DNA from: Rhizobium sp. R634
GTDB lineage: Bacteria; Pseudomonadota; Alphaproteobacteria; Rhizobiales; Rhizobiaceae
Direction of reading: 5' to 3'
Assembly (NCBI RefSeq): GCF_002211305.1
Contig: NZ_LOKW01000027.1
Coordinates: 186,001-250,000, forward strand
DNA: 64,000 nt
Shown here: positions 41,490 to 50,214 of the stretch, piece after piece
How positions within the stretch are numbered: position 1 is the first letter of the stretch
Layout of the letters: every line of letters begins with the position of its first letter
Translations under genes and position numbers: made by a program
The notes under the pieces: model-generated
What the model was told of the DNA's origin: nothing
Databases searched by the model: none
Seen by the model: the letters and a program-made list of their open reading frames with translations, nothing else

Positions 41490-42224
41490 ATGACAGACAG
41501 ACTTTCTGGCAAGACCGTTCTCATCACCGCCGCCGGCCAGGGCATCGGCCGGGCGACGGCGGCAGCCTTTGCCGCGGCCGGCGCCAAGGTCCACGCGACT
41601 GATATCAATACCGATGCGCTTGCCACCCTCGCGGCGGAAACCGGCGTTTCCACGCATAAGCTGAACGTGCTCGACGCGGATGCGGTCAAAGCCCTCGTCG
41701 CCGAAATCGGCGCCGTCGACGTGCTGTTCAACTGCGCCGGCTTCGTCCATGCGGGCTCGATCCTCGAAATGCCGGATTCCGATCTCGAATTCGCCTTCGA
41801 TCTCAACGTCAAGGCCATGATCCGCACCATCCGCGCGGTACTGCCGGGCATGCTGGAGCGCAAGGACGGGGCGATCATCAACATGGCTTCCGTCGCCTCC
41901 AGCATCAAGGGCGTGCCGAACCGCTTCGCCTATGGCGTCACCAAAGCGGCGGTCATCGGGCTCACCAAGGCTGTGGCGGCCGATTACGTTGCGGAAGGAA
42001 TCCGCTGCAACGCCATCTGCCCCGGCACGGTGGAAAGCCCGTCGCTGCAGGATCGCATGCGCGCGCAGGGCGATTACGACACAGCGCGCGCCGCCTTTAT
42101 CGCGCGCCAGCCGATGGGCCGGCTCGGCTCGCCGGAGGAGATCGCCGATCTCGCCGTCTATCTCGCCGGCGCGACCTATACTTCAGGTCAGGCGATCGCC
42201 ATCGACGGCGGCTGGACGATCTGA
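41490..42224 (+). CDS. SDR-family dehydrogenase, probable 2-keto-3-deoxy-L-fuconate dehydrogenase
   Basis: The 244-aa protein is a classical short-chain dehydrogenase: NAD-binding TAAGQGIGRATAAAFAAAGA (TGxxxGIG-type), FNCAGFVHAG, catalytic Ser in NMASVASSIKG, YGVTK (YxxxK) and CPGTVESPS. The neighbours (fuconate dehydratase, lactonase) identify the substrate as the keto-deoxy acid of L-fucose catabolism. It opens the plus-strand operon and is followed after 79 bases by the dehydratase. Confidence 0.85.
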   Translation: MTDRLSGKTVLITAAGQGIGRATAAAFAAAGAKVHATDINTDALATLAAETGVSTHKLNVLDADAVKALVAEIGAVDVLFNCAGFVHAGSILEMPDSDLEFAFDLNVKAMIRTIRAVLPGMLERKDGAIINMASVASSIKGVPNRFAYGVTKAAVIGLTKAVAADYVAEGIRCNAICPGTVESPSLQDRMRAQGDYDTARAAFIARQPMGRLGSPEEIADLAVYLAGATYTSGQAIAIDGGWTI

Positions 42225-42303
42225 CCCCGCGCGACGGTGCGGCCGGCACACCGCCGGGCGCACCGGCTGCTCATGAAATCGGGCCCATCACGGAGGAAAC
42301 ACT

Positions 42304-43581
42304 ATGACCCGCATCACCGATCTCCGCGTCTTCGACCTCCGCTTTCCCACCTCGCAAAGCCTCGACGGCTCCGATGCGATGAACCCCGATCCCGATTATT
42401 CGGCAGCCTACGTCATTCTCGATACGGATGCGCCCGATCTTGCCGGCCACGGCCTGACCTTCACCATCGGCCGCGGCAACGACATCTGCTGCATGGCGAT
42501 CGAAGCGATGCGCCACCTGGTCGTCGGCACCGACCTGGCCGAGGTTCTCGCCCATCCCGGCAAATTCTGGCGCCATCTGACGAGCGACAGCCAATTGCGC
42601 TGGATCGGCCCGGAAAAGGGCGCCATTCATCTCGCGACCGGCGCTGTCGTCAATGCCGTCTGGGATCTGCTCGCCAAGCAGGCCGGCAAGCCCGTCTGGC
42701 GGCTCGTCGCCGAAATGTCGCCGGAAGAGATCGCCGATATCGTCGACTACCGCTATCTCACGGACGTGCTGACGCGCGATGAAGCGATCGCCATTCTGAA
42801 GAAAGCGGAAGCCGGCAAGGCGGAGCGCATCGCCGTCCTCGAAAAGGAGGGTTACGCCTGCTATACGACCTCGGCCGGCTGGCTGGGCTATGAAGACGAG
42901 AAGCTGCGCCGCCTTTGCCGGGAGGCGATCGACGCCGGCTTCAACCATATCAAGATGAAGGTCGGCCGCGACCTCGACGACGATATCCGCCGCCTCAGGA
43001 TCGCCCGCGAGGTGATCGGTCCGGATCGTTACCTGATGATCGACGCCAACCAAGTCTGGGATGTCGGGCAGGCGATCGACTGGGTCAAGGCGCTTTCATC
43101 GGCCAAGCCGTTCTTCATCGAAGAGCCGACCAGCCCCGATGATGTCGCCGGCCATCGCAAGATCCGCCAGGCGATTGCGCCGGTGAAGGTCGCGACCGGC
43201 GAAATGTGCCAGAACCGCATCATGTTCAAGCAGTTCATCGCCGAGGGCGCGATCGATATCGTACAGATCGATTCCTGCCGCATGGGCGGACTGAACGAGG
43301 TTCTCTCCGTGCTGCTGATCGCCGCGAAGTTCGGCCTGCCGGTCTGGCCGCATGCCGGCGGCGTCGGCCTCTGCGAATATGTTCAGCACCTGTCGATGAT
43401 CGATTACATCGCCGTATCGGGCACCAAGGACGGCCGCGTCATCGAATATGTCGATCATCTCCACGAACATTTCGTCGATCCCTGCCGCATCGAAAACGCC
43501 GCCTATATGCCGCCCACGCTGCCGGGCTTCTCCATCGAGATGAAACCGGCCTCGATCAGCAACTATACGTTTCGCGGATAG
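42304..43581 (+). CDS. L-fuconate dehydratase (enolase superfamily)
   Basis: The 425-aa protein belongs to the mandelate racemase/muconate lactonizing group. It has the catalytic Lys in KMKVGRD, metal ligands in MIDANQVWD, FFIEEPTSPDD and VKVATGEMCQNR, and the active-site His in WPHAGGVGLCEYVQH, with the fuconate-specific N-terminal FDLRFPTSQSLDGSDAMN. It dehydrates L-fuconate to 2-keto-3-deoxy-L-fuconate. GGAGGAA precedes the ATG. Length and motifs match the family closely. Confidence 0.93.
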   Translation: MTRITDLRVFDLRFPTSQSLDGSDAMNPDPDYSAAYVILDTDAPDLAGHGLTFTIGRGNDICCMAIEAMRHLVVGTDLAEVLAHPGKFWRHLTSDSQLRWIGPEKGAIHLATGAVVNAVWDLLAKQAGKPVWRLVAEMSPEEIADIVDYRYLTDVLTRDEAIAILKKAEAGKAERIAVLEKEGYACYTTSAGWLGYEDEKLRRLCREAIDAGFNHIKMKVGRDLDDDIRRLRIAREVIGPDRYLMIDANQVWDVGQAIDWVKALSSAKPFFIEEPTSPDDVAGHRKIRQAIAPVKVATGEMCQNRIMFKQFIAEGAIDIVQIDSCRMGGLNEVLSVLLIAAKFGLPVWPHAGGVGLCEYVQHLSMIDYIAVSGTKDGRVIEYVDHLHEHFVDPCRIENAAYMPPTLPGFSIEMKPASISNYTFRG

Positions 43582-43824
43582 GAAACTTCATCGAGACTGA
43601 CGTATCCGCCGCCGGCCGCATGTTCATTTTCTGAGTTTCCATAGTCTTTCCCGCCGGCGACAGGCCTCCAAATTGATGGGTCTGCTCCAATTCTCTTGGA
43701 GACGGCGAAGCTTGCTTTTTTTAGCAGTCAGGAATATTTTCAAACTGTGAATGCGCAGGGGGCCGGCGTCAGCAGGCCAGCAAATTTTATTGAACAGAAA
43801 CAATAGAATGTTTGCGATCGCGCC

Positions 43825-46404
43825 ATGCCGAAGTTTCACGACGTCAAGAGACTGTGCGCTTATCTGCTGACGGCTGCGGCAATACTGCTGTCAGTTGGCA
43901 TCGCGCATGGCGCCGTCACCGAGGAGAGCGGCCGGCGCGTCGCCCTCGTGATCGGCAACTCAGTCTATAGGACGCTGCCCTCGCTTCCGAATCCCGCCAA
44001 TGATGTCGAAGAGGTCGCCAATACGCTGCGCGCGGCCGGTTTCGACGTGACGATCGGCGTCAATGTCGACCGTATCGGGCTCGAAGACACGGTGCGCCGC
44101 TTCCTGCGCTCGACCAGCAATGCCGAGGCCGGCCTCATCTACTATTCGGGCCACGGCATCCAGGTGGGCGGGCAGAATTTCATCGTGCCGATCGATGCCA
44201 CCCTGGAGACACCCTATGACGTCGAGACGCAGACCATGCCGCTCGACCTCATTCTGAACCACCTCAAGCAGAATTCGCGGGTGCAGCTGATCTTCCTCGA
44301 TGCCTGCCGCAACAATCCGTTCAACGCGCAGAAATTCTGGATGGCCGAAAAGCTGGAACCGGTCGGCGCCACACGCGGTCTTGCGCGCATCGACAGCGAT
44401 CTCGGCAGCCTCATCGCCTTTTCGACCGAACCGGGACAGGTGGCGCTCGACGGCGAGGGCGCGCTCAGCCCCTATTCCGAATCCTTCATCAAGCGCGCCA
44501 GCGAGCCCAACAAGGAAATCCGTCAGGTGCTGACCGATGTGCGCCGCGATGTCATCGCCATGACCAACGGCAAGCAGGTGCCCTGGGAAAACTCCTCCTT
44601 GATGGACAGCTTCTATTTCATTCCGGCGCCGCCGCCGCCGAGCGTCGAGACGATGCAGCAGGCGAGCGTGCCGGAGGGCGCCGCCGCCACGCAGCTGATG
44701 ATCGCGCCGCCGCATGACGAGACCGGCTCGGCACTGCTCGTCACGATCAACCAGCTTCCCCAAACCGGCAAGCTCAGCTTCGACGGCAAGCCGGTCGAGC
44801 AGGGCGCGAAGCTTCCCGCCGCGGCGCTGACGGCACTGACCTATGATTCATCAGGCGTCGCCGCCGGCACCGTCGGCCTGATCGGTTATACCGTTAGCGA
44901 CCCTTACGGCCAGGCGACGCAGGGTGTGGTGGCAATCACCGTCTCGGCCGATGCCGGCGCCAAGCTCGCACAGCTCGAACAGGAGAAGCAGACACGGCTT
45001 GCCGATGCCGGCGCCTATCTGAAAGAACTGCCGCGTGACATCGATACGACGATCGGCGTCGGTCCCGTCAAGGCGAACCTGCCTGAAGTGCCGGCCTCGG
45101 CCGCGGAAATGACCTTCAAGGTCGCAGCCCTTCCCGACAAAGGCACGCTGCGCGCCGGAGACCGGGTGATCGGGCTCGGCCATGTGCTTGAGGCAGCGGA
45201 TGTTCCGGCGCTTTCCTACGAGCCGCAGATCGGCACGGAAAACCAGACCTTCGCCGTGACGCTGCAGGCCGCCAACGACAACCTGCCGCCCGCGACCGTC
45301 ACCTTCAAGCCGGCACTCGACGCCTGCGATAGCGCAGCCGCAGCGCCGCTCGACCTGCAAGGCGTCACCGCGGGCAAACTGCCGAACGAGATCGATCCAA
45401 GCGTGGCCGTACCTGCCTGCACGGAGGCGATGAAGACCTATCCCGAGGTCGCGCGCTTCGTCTATCAGCTCGGCCGCGCCCAGCTCGCCAACCGCGAGAC
45501 GAAGATGGCCTTTTCAACGATCAAGAAGGCGATGGATGCCGGGCATGTCAGGGCGATTTCGGAACTCTCTGCGCTCTATCTGGTCGGCGGATCCGTTCAG
45601 GCGAGCCTCGACAAATCGAGCCAGATGGCGGCCATGGGCGCAAAGAAGGGTGACCCCTACGCGCTCTACGCCTATGGCAAAAATCTCTTTTATGGCCGTG
45701 GTGTGAAAGCCAACACCCAGGAAGGCCTGAAGCTTATGCTCCAGGCAGCCGACCTCGGCCACACCTATGCAATGAACGAACTTGGCTACATCTTCTCGAA
45801 CGGCGTCAATGTCTCATCGGACATGGAACGCGGCATCCGCTTTTATGAGTCAGGCCTCAAGAGAGACGACATCTATTCGATGAACAGCCTCGGGATGATT
45901 TATCGCGCCGGCAAAGGCGTGCCGCAGGACCTTAAGAAGGCGCTGGAGCTTTTCAAAAAGGCAGCAGACGGCGGCCAGCCTTATGCCCCGCGGAACATCG
46001 GCCTTATGTACAGAGACGGGCTAGGGGTGCCTAAAGACGAGGCTGCAGCCCTCTCCTGGCTGGAAATGGGCGCCGAGCGCGGCGATTATTGGAGCGCGTT
46101 CGAGCGGGCCAAGATAGCCAAGGCCGACGGCTCGGATGCGGAAAGCTTAGCGACAGCGGCCCACTATTTCGCTCTTGCAAGCGCACTCAACAGGCCGGGA
46201 ACCGGCGATCCCAAAAAGCAGGCGGAGAGAGAGCTCGCATCCTTGGCGGACTCTGCCAAAAAGAAGGCCGCAGAGGCGTTTTCGACGGAATTGACTGCAC
46301 AGGAACTGAAGGCTCTGCCGAAGACGCAGTCACTCAACGAGAGGCTGACGCTTCTTGCGAAGGCGACGTGGGCAAAGCGAAATCCGCGATATGATCTTTT
46401 CTAA
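43825..46404 (+). CDS. Secreted caspase-like protein with Ig-like and Sel1 repeats
   Basis: The 859-aa protein starts with a signal peptide (LCAYLLTAAAILLSVGIAHG). A peptidase C14 caspase-like domain follows (about residues 38-265) with the dyad His110 (YYSGHG) and Cys161 (LDACRNNP) intact. Two cadherin-like/CSPG-type beta domains follow (about residues 300-490; ITVSADAGAKLAQLEQ links them). The C-terminal third holds Sel1-like repeats (AKKGDPYALYAYGKNLFYGRGVK, then GMIYRAGKGVPQDLKKALELFKKAADGG). Such proteins are predicted to be periplasmic or outer-surface. It begins the caspase-rich region and lies 25 bases from the next gene. Confidence 0.85.
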   Translation: MPKFHDVKRLCAYLLTAAAILLSVGIAHGAVTEESGRRVALVIGNSVYRTLPSLPNPANDVEEVANTLRAAGFDVTIGVNVDRIGLEDTVRRFLRSTSNAEAGLIYYSGHGIQVGGQNFIVPIDATLETPYDVETQTMPLDLILNHLKQNSRVQLIFLDACRNNPFNAQKFWMAEKLEPVGATRGLARIDSDLGSLIAFSTEPGQVALDGEGALSPYSESFIKRASEPNKEIRQVLTDVRRDVIAMTNGKQVPWENSSLMDSFYFIPAPPPPSVETMQQASVPEGAAATQLMIAPPHDETGSALLVTINQLPQTGKLSFDGKPVEQGAKLPAAALTALTYDSSGVAAGTVGLIGYTVSDPYGQATQGVVAITVSADAGAKLAQLEQEKQTRLADAGAYLKELPRDIDTTIGVGPVKANLPEVPASAAEMTFKVAALPDKGTLRAGDRVIGLGHVLEAADVPALSYEPQIGTENQTFAVTLQAANDNLPPATVTFKPALDACDSAAAAPLDLQGVTAGKLPNEIDPSVAVPACTEAMKTYPEVARFVYQLGRAQLANRETKMAFSTIKKAMDAGHVRAISELSALYLVGGSVQASLDKSSQMAAMGAKKGDPYALYAYGKNLFYGRGVKANTQEGLKLMLQAADLGHTYAMNELGYIFSNGVNVSSDMERGIRFYESGLKRDDIYSMNSLGMIYRAGKGVPQDLKKALELFKKAADGGQPYAPRNIGLMYRDGLGVPKDEAAALSWLEMGAERGDYWSAFERAKIAKADGSDAESLATAAHYFALASALNRPGTGDPKKQAERELASLADSAKKKAAEAFSTELTAQELKALPKTQSLNERLTLLAKATWAKRNPRYDLF

Positions 46405-46429
46405 AACGGTGATCCCGGGGGCGCCTAAC

Positions 46430-47080
46430 ATGACCAGCAAAGTCTTCATCCGTGTACTGCTCTGCTCGACCTTCATCGCCGGCTCCGGCATCATATTGCA
46501 GGGCTGCGTCTTTGACCCCGGCGGCAAGACCCTCTTCGCCGATCAGGAGCAGGCGCAGCCGGCGCACAACAAGACTCCGACCGCGAAAAAGGTCGCCGCA
46601 AAAAGCCACGACCGGGAGTCGACTTTTGCTCGTTCGGACAGGAGTTCCGGCGGCTCAAGCAGTTCGTCCGGGATGGGCGGCGGCAATTCCGGCGGCAATG
46701 ACGGCGGCGATACCGGTGGCGGCGATCCCGGTTGGTCCGACCGGCGTCTGAAGACGGATATTCGTCGCGTCGGCGCTTCTCCTGCCGGCATTCCGATCTA
46801 TGCATTCCGCTACATCTGGGGCGGCCCGCTCTTTGTCGGCACAATGGCGCAGGATCTTTTACTGATCAGGCCGGATGTCGTGTCTCGAGGTGCAACCGGA
46901 TATTACGCTGTGGACTACGCCAAGCTCGATATCAGAATGATTTCGATACCGGATGAGCTTTCCCTGGCTTCACCAGCGGCAGGCGCTGCAGTCGCGGCGC
47001 TTTCGCTCGACGCTGCAAAGACGCAGCCTTCGATCGGACTTCCGGATTTCGTCCCGCAAGATGTTCAGCTGGCAATCTGA
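46430..47080 (+). CDS. Lipoprotein with a C-terminal S74-type (tail-spike chaperone) domain
   Basis: The 216-aa protein starts with a lipoprotein signal (lipobox LQGC) and has a Gly/Ser-rich linker. It ends in the DRRLKTDIRRVG ... YAFRYIWGGPLFVGTMAQDLL pattern of the S74 endosialidase/tail-spike chaperone family, usually found on phage tail spikes. There are no phage genes nearby. The ATG at 46430 lies 25 bases after the caspase gene; an extended start inside that gene is rejected. It may be a surface-anchored partner of the caspase-like protein. Confidence 0.75.
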   Translation: MTSKVFIRVLLCSTFIAGSGIILQGCVFDPGGKTLFADQEQAQPAHNKTPTAKKVAAKSHDRESTFARSDRSSGGSSSSSGMGGGNSGGNDGGDTGGGDPGWSDRRLKTDIRRVGASPAGIPIYAFRYIWGGPLFVGTMAQDLLLIRPDVVSRGATGYYAVDYAKLDIRMISIPDELSLASPAAGAAVAALSLDAAKTQPSIGLPDFVPQDVQLAI

Positions 47081-47155
47081 TCGAGAGATCCCGTACTGGG
47101 CGTAGCGCTTACTGCGCCTGACCTTAAGACCAGCGCATCGAAGCCGCCCGGTCGT

Positions 47156-48760
47156 TCAACCGTCTAACCCCCTGAAGCGTACCGGCTGGTAGCCGCGCAT
47201 CAGAAGATTGCCGAGCGAATAGGTGTTGCGGCAGACGCGGCCCTTGCAGGCGTTCGGCGAGGCTTCCATCACTTCCACCTTCTTGTCGTCGGTGAAGCGC
47301 ATGAACAGCAGGACATGCGAGCCAGGCTTGTTCAGCGCGTCGCCCGGCCGCAGAGACCAGGGGTCGGAGAGGCGCTTGGTAATCCCCGGAATGGCGCGGG
47401 TCGATACATGCATCTTCAGCCCCCAGGCGTCGCTGACGAAGCCGGAGCAATCGACGCCGAGGATGTTGGTTTGCGGCGCGCTCTTGGTGCAGACATTGCC
47501 GGCGGTCTGGCCTTTTTCCACGCCGCTCACGAAAGCCTCGAGCGGCGTCTTGCAGCCCCAGCAGTAAGGGACGCCTTTCACGGTCTGGCCGCGTTTGCCG
47601 ATCAGGTAGATCGGGCGGCGCAGCCGGTTCATGTTGGCGCAGCCCGGCCCGGGATCCCGGCCGTAGGCGGCCGGCGTCACCAACCAGTTCAGCGTTTCGA
47701 AGCCGATGGCGCGCTCGATGACGTCGCCCCGCGATTTCGGCACGATCGCCACCTTCTGCGTCTTGCCGGGCTTGCCGGTATTCAGCGGTTTGGCGGGCCT
47801 GGCGACGGCGAGCTTGCGGCCGGGATCGCGGCCGTCAAGCCTCAGCACCTGCGCCCGGCTTTCCTGCGAACGAAGAAAGAGCACGTCGCCGCGCGGGCCG
47901 ATCGCGACGAAACGCCGTGAAAACACTGTGCCGGGTTCGATCGGCAGGTCGTAGATCCGGTCCATCACCCCGTTCGGCGTAAAGCGCACCACCAGCATGC
48001 CGGTGCGTTCCGGCCGGTCGGCGGGCACGAGTTCGACCAGCGCATAGGGCCTGCCCGTCGTATCGATGTCGAGAAGCTCGACCGTGCCGATCCGCCCTTC
48101 GGAGGCGAGCTGCAGCGAGAGGAAATTCTCCTCCGAGCTGCTGCGCCGAAGCAGGATTTCCGCCTTGTCGTTTGCAGCCGAGACCTCCGCGACGATATCA
48201 CCGAGCCCACGGCTCGGCACATATTGAATAATCGGCGGCCGGGCCTCGGGCCGGCTGGTGCTGCGGCCGATCTCGTCGATAATGCTGTTCAAAGGGCCTG
48301 GCGGCACCGAGCCCATCGAGGCGAAGACCGAGCGCGTATAGTCGTCGGCATCGCCGCCGTCGACGGCGCGCAGTGTCTGCGACCGGCCGTCGGCAGTGGT
48401 GGAGCGCTGAAGCGGCACGACGCCATCCGACCAGAGGTAGAGTTCGTTATGGACGACGGCGAGATCCTCCGGCGCGGCATTCTCCGGCAGCGGCAGGATC
48501 TCGGGATCGGCCTGCGAGCGCTCGGCATGGATGGCGAGCACGCGGCCATTGTTCTGATCGAGGATATAGATCGTGCCATCGTCGCCAACGGTGATCGCCG
48601 CCGGCCCGGATGCCTCCACTTCCTCGCTGGCGGAAATGATGCCGACCGAGCGGGCGCCATCGCCGCTGCGAAGCTCGATCATCACAGTGTCTTTGGCAAA
48701 ACCTGGCGAGGCGACCGCGAGTGCTGCGGCAAGCAGAATATGCGACCCGAAACTACGCAT
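47156..48760 (-). CDS. Secreted protein with beta-propeller-like N-terminus and NlpC/P60-like C-terminus
   Basis: The 534-aa protein has a signal peptide (LLAAALAVASPGFA) and a repeat-rich N-terminal 300 residues with beta-propeller-like units (AITVGDDGTIYILDQNNGRVLAI). The C-terminal domain contains VDCSGFVSDAWGL (catalytic Cys) and GSHVLLFMRF (catalytic His), as in NlpC/P60 cell-wall peptidases. Several other Cys suggest disulphides. It is probably a peptidoglycan hydrolase on the opposite strand within the protease region. Confidence 0.75.
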   Translation of the reverse strand: MRSFGSHILLAAALAVASPGFAKDTVMIELRSGDGARSVGIISASEEVEASGPAAITVGDDGTIYILDQNNGRVLAIHAERSQADPEILPLPENAAPEDLAVVHNELYLWSDGVVPLQRSTTADGRSQTLRAVDGGDADDYTRSVFASMGSVPPGPLNSIIDEIGRSTSRPEARPPIIQYVPSRGLGDIVAEVSAANDKAEILLRRSSSEENFLSLQLASEGRIGTVELLDIDTTGRPYALVELVPADRPERTGMLVVRFTPNGVMDRIYDLPIEPGTVFSRRFVAIGPRGDVLFLRSQESRAQVLRLDGRDPGRKLAVARPAKPLNTGKPGKTQKVAIVPKSRGDVIERAIGFETLNWLVTPAAYGRDPGPGCANMNRLRRPIYLIGKRGQTVKGVPYCWGCKTPLEAFVSGVEKGQTAGNVCTKSAPQTNILGVDCSGFVSDAWGLKMHVSTRAIPGITKRLSDPWSLRPGDALNKPGSHVLLFMRFTDDKKVEVMEASPNACKGRVCRNTYSLGNLLMRGYQPVRFRGLDG

Positions 48761-48909
48761 TGCCTCGACCCCCGAAAGACCGTCAAGTCTTTAAAATGTT
48801 AGGATAGATGCGCCTCCTCAGCAAGCCGTTGCTTTCCAAACGATTTGGAGATCTGCGCCTGCGATAGTACAAGATCAGGATCTCAAAGTTTTGCTGCCAG
48901 GGAATGCTC

Positions 48910-49500
48910 ATGCTGGACTGGAACGGTGACGAACTCGCGCTCGATGTCAGCCTGCTGGAGCAGGTACGCGCCGCGAGGATAGGTTTCTCCGATCGCGTCT
49001 GTGCGGCCTCGGCCAGCACGGACGAGAAACACCTGGCCCAGCTGCGCTCGGAGCCGACCTACCTGATGGCAGAGTTCCTCTATTCCATGAAGGTCTTCGG
49101 CATCAACACGGCGGAAGATATCGAACGCTTCGCCGATTTGCACAATGATTATGTGGTTTCGCTCACCCGCGATCCGGCCAAGCTGCAGCGCCTGGGCCTT
49201 TCGCAGGACCGCGCGCTCGCTTCGATGTTCACCGCCGACACCAAGCCGCGGTTGATCCAGAACTGGGCGGAAAAGGCAGGCGCGATCGACCAGTCCAACC
49301 TTGCCCGTTTCCTCGTCGCCGTGATGTCGAGCGAGACCTGCCGCAAGACGCTGATCGATTTCGAGACGGCGGGATTCATGCAGCGCAAGCGCTCGCCCTA
49401 TGGCACCATGGTCGTCTGGTCGACCGGCAAGATCGAGGAAATCTTCGGCGAGATGCTGCGCAATCTTCGCCTCGGCCTGCAGCAAATGAAGATCCTCTGA
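48910..49500 (+). CDS. Hypothetical protein with a winged-helix-like C-terminus
   Basis: The 196-aa protein is soluble. Its C-terminal half (SNLARFLVAVMSSETCRKTLIDFETAGFMQRKRSPYG) looks like a MarR-type winged helix, but a family match is not certain. The ATG at 48910 has AGGGA seven bases before it; an ATG at 48904 would be too close. It is divergent from the NlpC/P60-like gene. Confidence 0.6.
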   Translation: MLDWNGDELALDVSLLEQVRAARIGFSDRVCAASASTDEKHLAQLRSEPTYLMAEFLYSMKVFGINTAEDIERFADLHNDYVVSLTRDPAKLQRLGLSQDRALASMFTADTKPRLIQNWAEKAGAIDQSNLARFLVAVMSSETCRKTLIDFETAGFMQRKRSPYGTMVVWSTGKIEEIFGEMLRNLRLGLQQMKIL

Positions 49501-49609
49501 GCCCGCGGCCAGTCGATTTCCACCCTCCCAATCGTTTGGCGGCGATCGCCGTTGCCTTCCTTCCGGCCTCTCCCTATTGTCGTGCTGCCTGCGCTATCGT
49601 GAAACGTTG

Positions 49610-50005
49610 ATGATGGATTTGACGACGATGACGAAATCCCGGCTCATAACCCTGTCGATCGGCCTTCTGCTGGCGCTGCAGCTCCCTGAGCTCGGCTTTG
49701 CCGGGCCGGTCGAGGATGCGCTTGCGACGAGAAACCCTTCGCTTGCCGCGCTGCGTCAGCATGACGAAAAAGCCTTTGCCGCCGCCGTCGCGATCATCGC
49801 CGAACACGAACGCGCCCAAGGGCTGACGCCGGGCGAAGGAAAGCTGCCGGATGCGACGTCGCCGGGACGCGCCATGGGCTCAGGCCCCGGCAAGGAATTC
49901 ACGGCCGACAATCCGGATATTCTCTGGCTCTACAATTCCTCGCCCGAGGGAATGAGCGACCTGATCTCGATCTTGAAATCGGCTGGGCAGAAGCCGAAGA
50001 ACTAA
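49610..50005 (+). CDS. Hypothetical exported protein, about 131 aa
   Basis: I recognise no family. A signal peptide (LITLSIGLLLALQLPELGFA) is followed by a small domain with a conserved-looking NPDILWLYNSSPEGMSDLISILK end. Starts at 49610, 49613 or 49628 are possible, all giving the signal peptide. It lies in front of the DUF4384-OmpA gene by 209 bases. Confidence 0.5.
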   Translation: MMDLTTMTKSRLITLSIGLLLALQLPELGFAGPVEDALATRNPSLAALRQHDEKAFAAAVAIIAEHERAQGLTPGEGKLPDATSPGRAMGSGPGKEFTADNPDILWLYNSSPEGMSDLISILKSAGQKPKN

Positions 50006-50214
50006 GCACCGATCCCAAGTCCAGAAGGACTATATCAGCCGATATATTGCCGATCCCGAGTCTTGCTCACGTCTTTGCCGCGACGGTTTCTTCGAGTCTC
50101 CAAATAATTTGTAACCCTCCCTCAAGCAAGACGGGCTAAGCCATCCCAATTTCGCCGGTCAGTGCTATTCTCATCTTCAACACAGTGTGAGATTGTTCGA
50201 AGGGGGAGGTTCCG

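Noticed and set aside
43624..43839. Minus-strand frame of 71 codons before the caspase-Sel1 gene
   Set aside because: It overlaps the start of the caspase gene, lacks a ribosome site and resembles no known protein.
46430..47080. Prophage remnant suggested by the S74 tail-spike domain
   Set aside because: No integrase, portal, terminase or other phage gene is nearby, and the protein has a bacterial lipoprotein signal.
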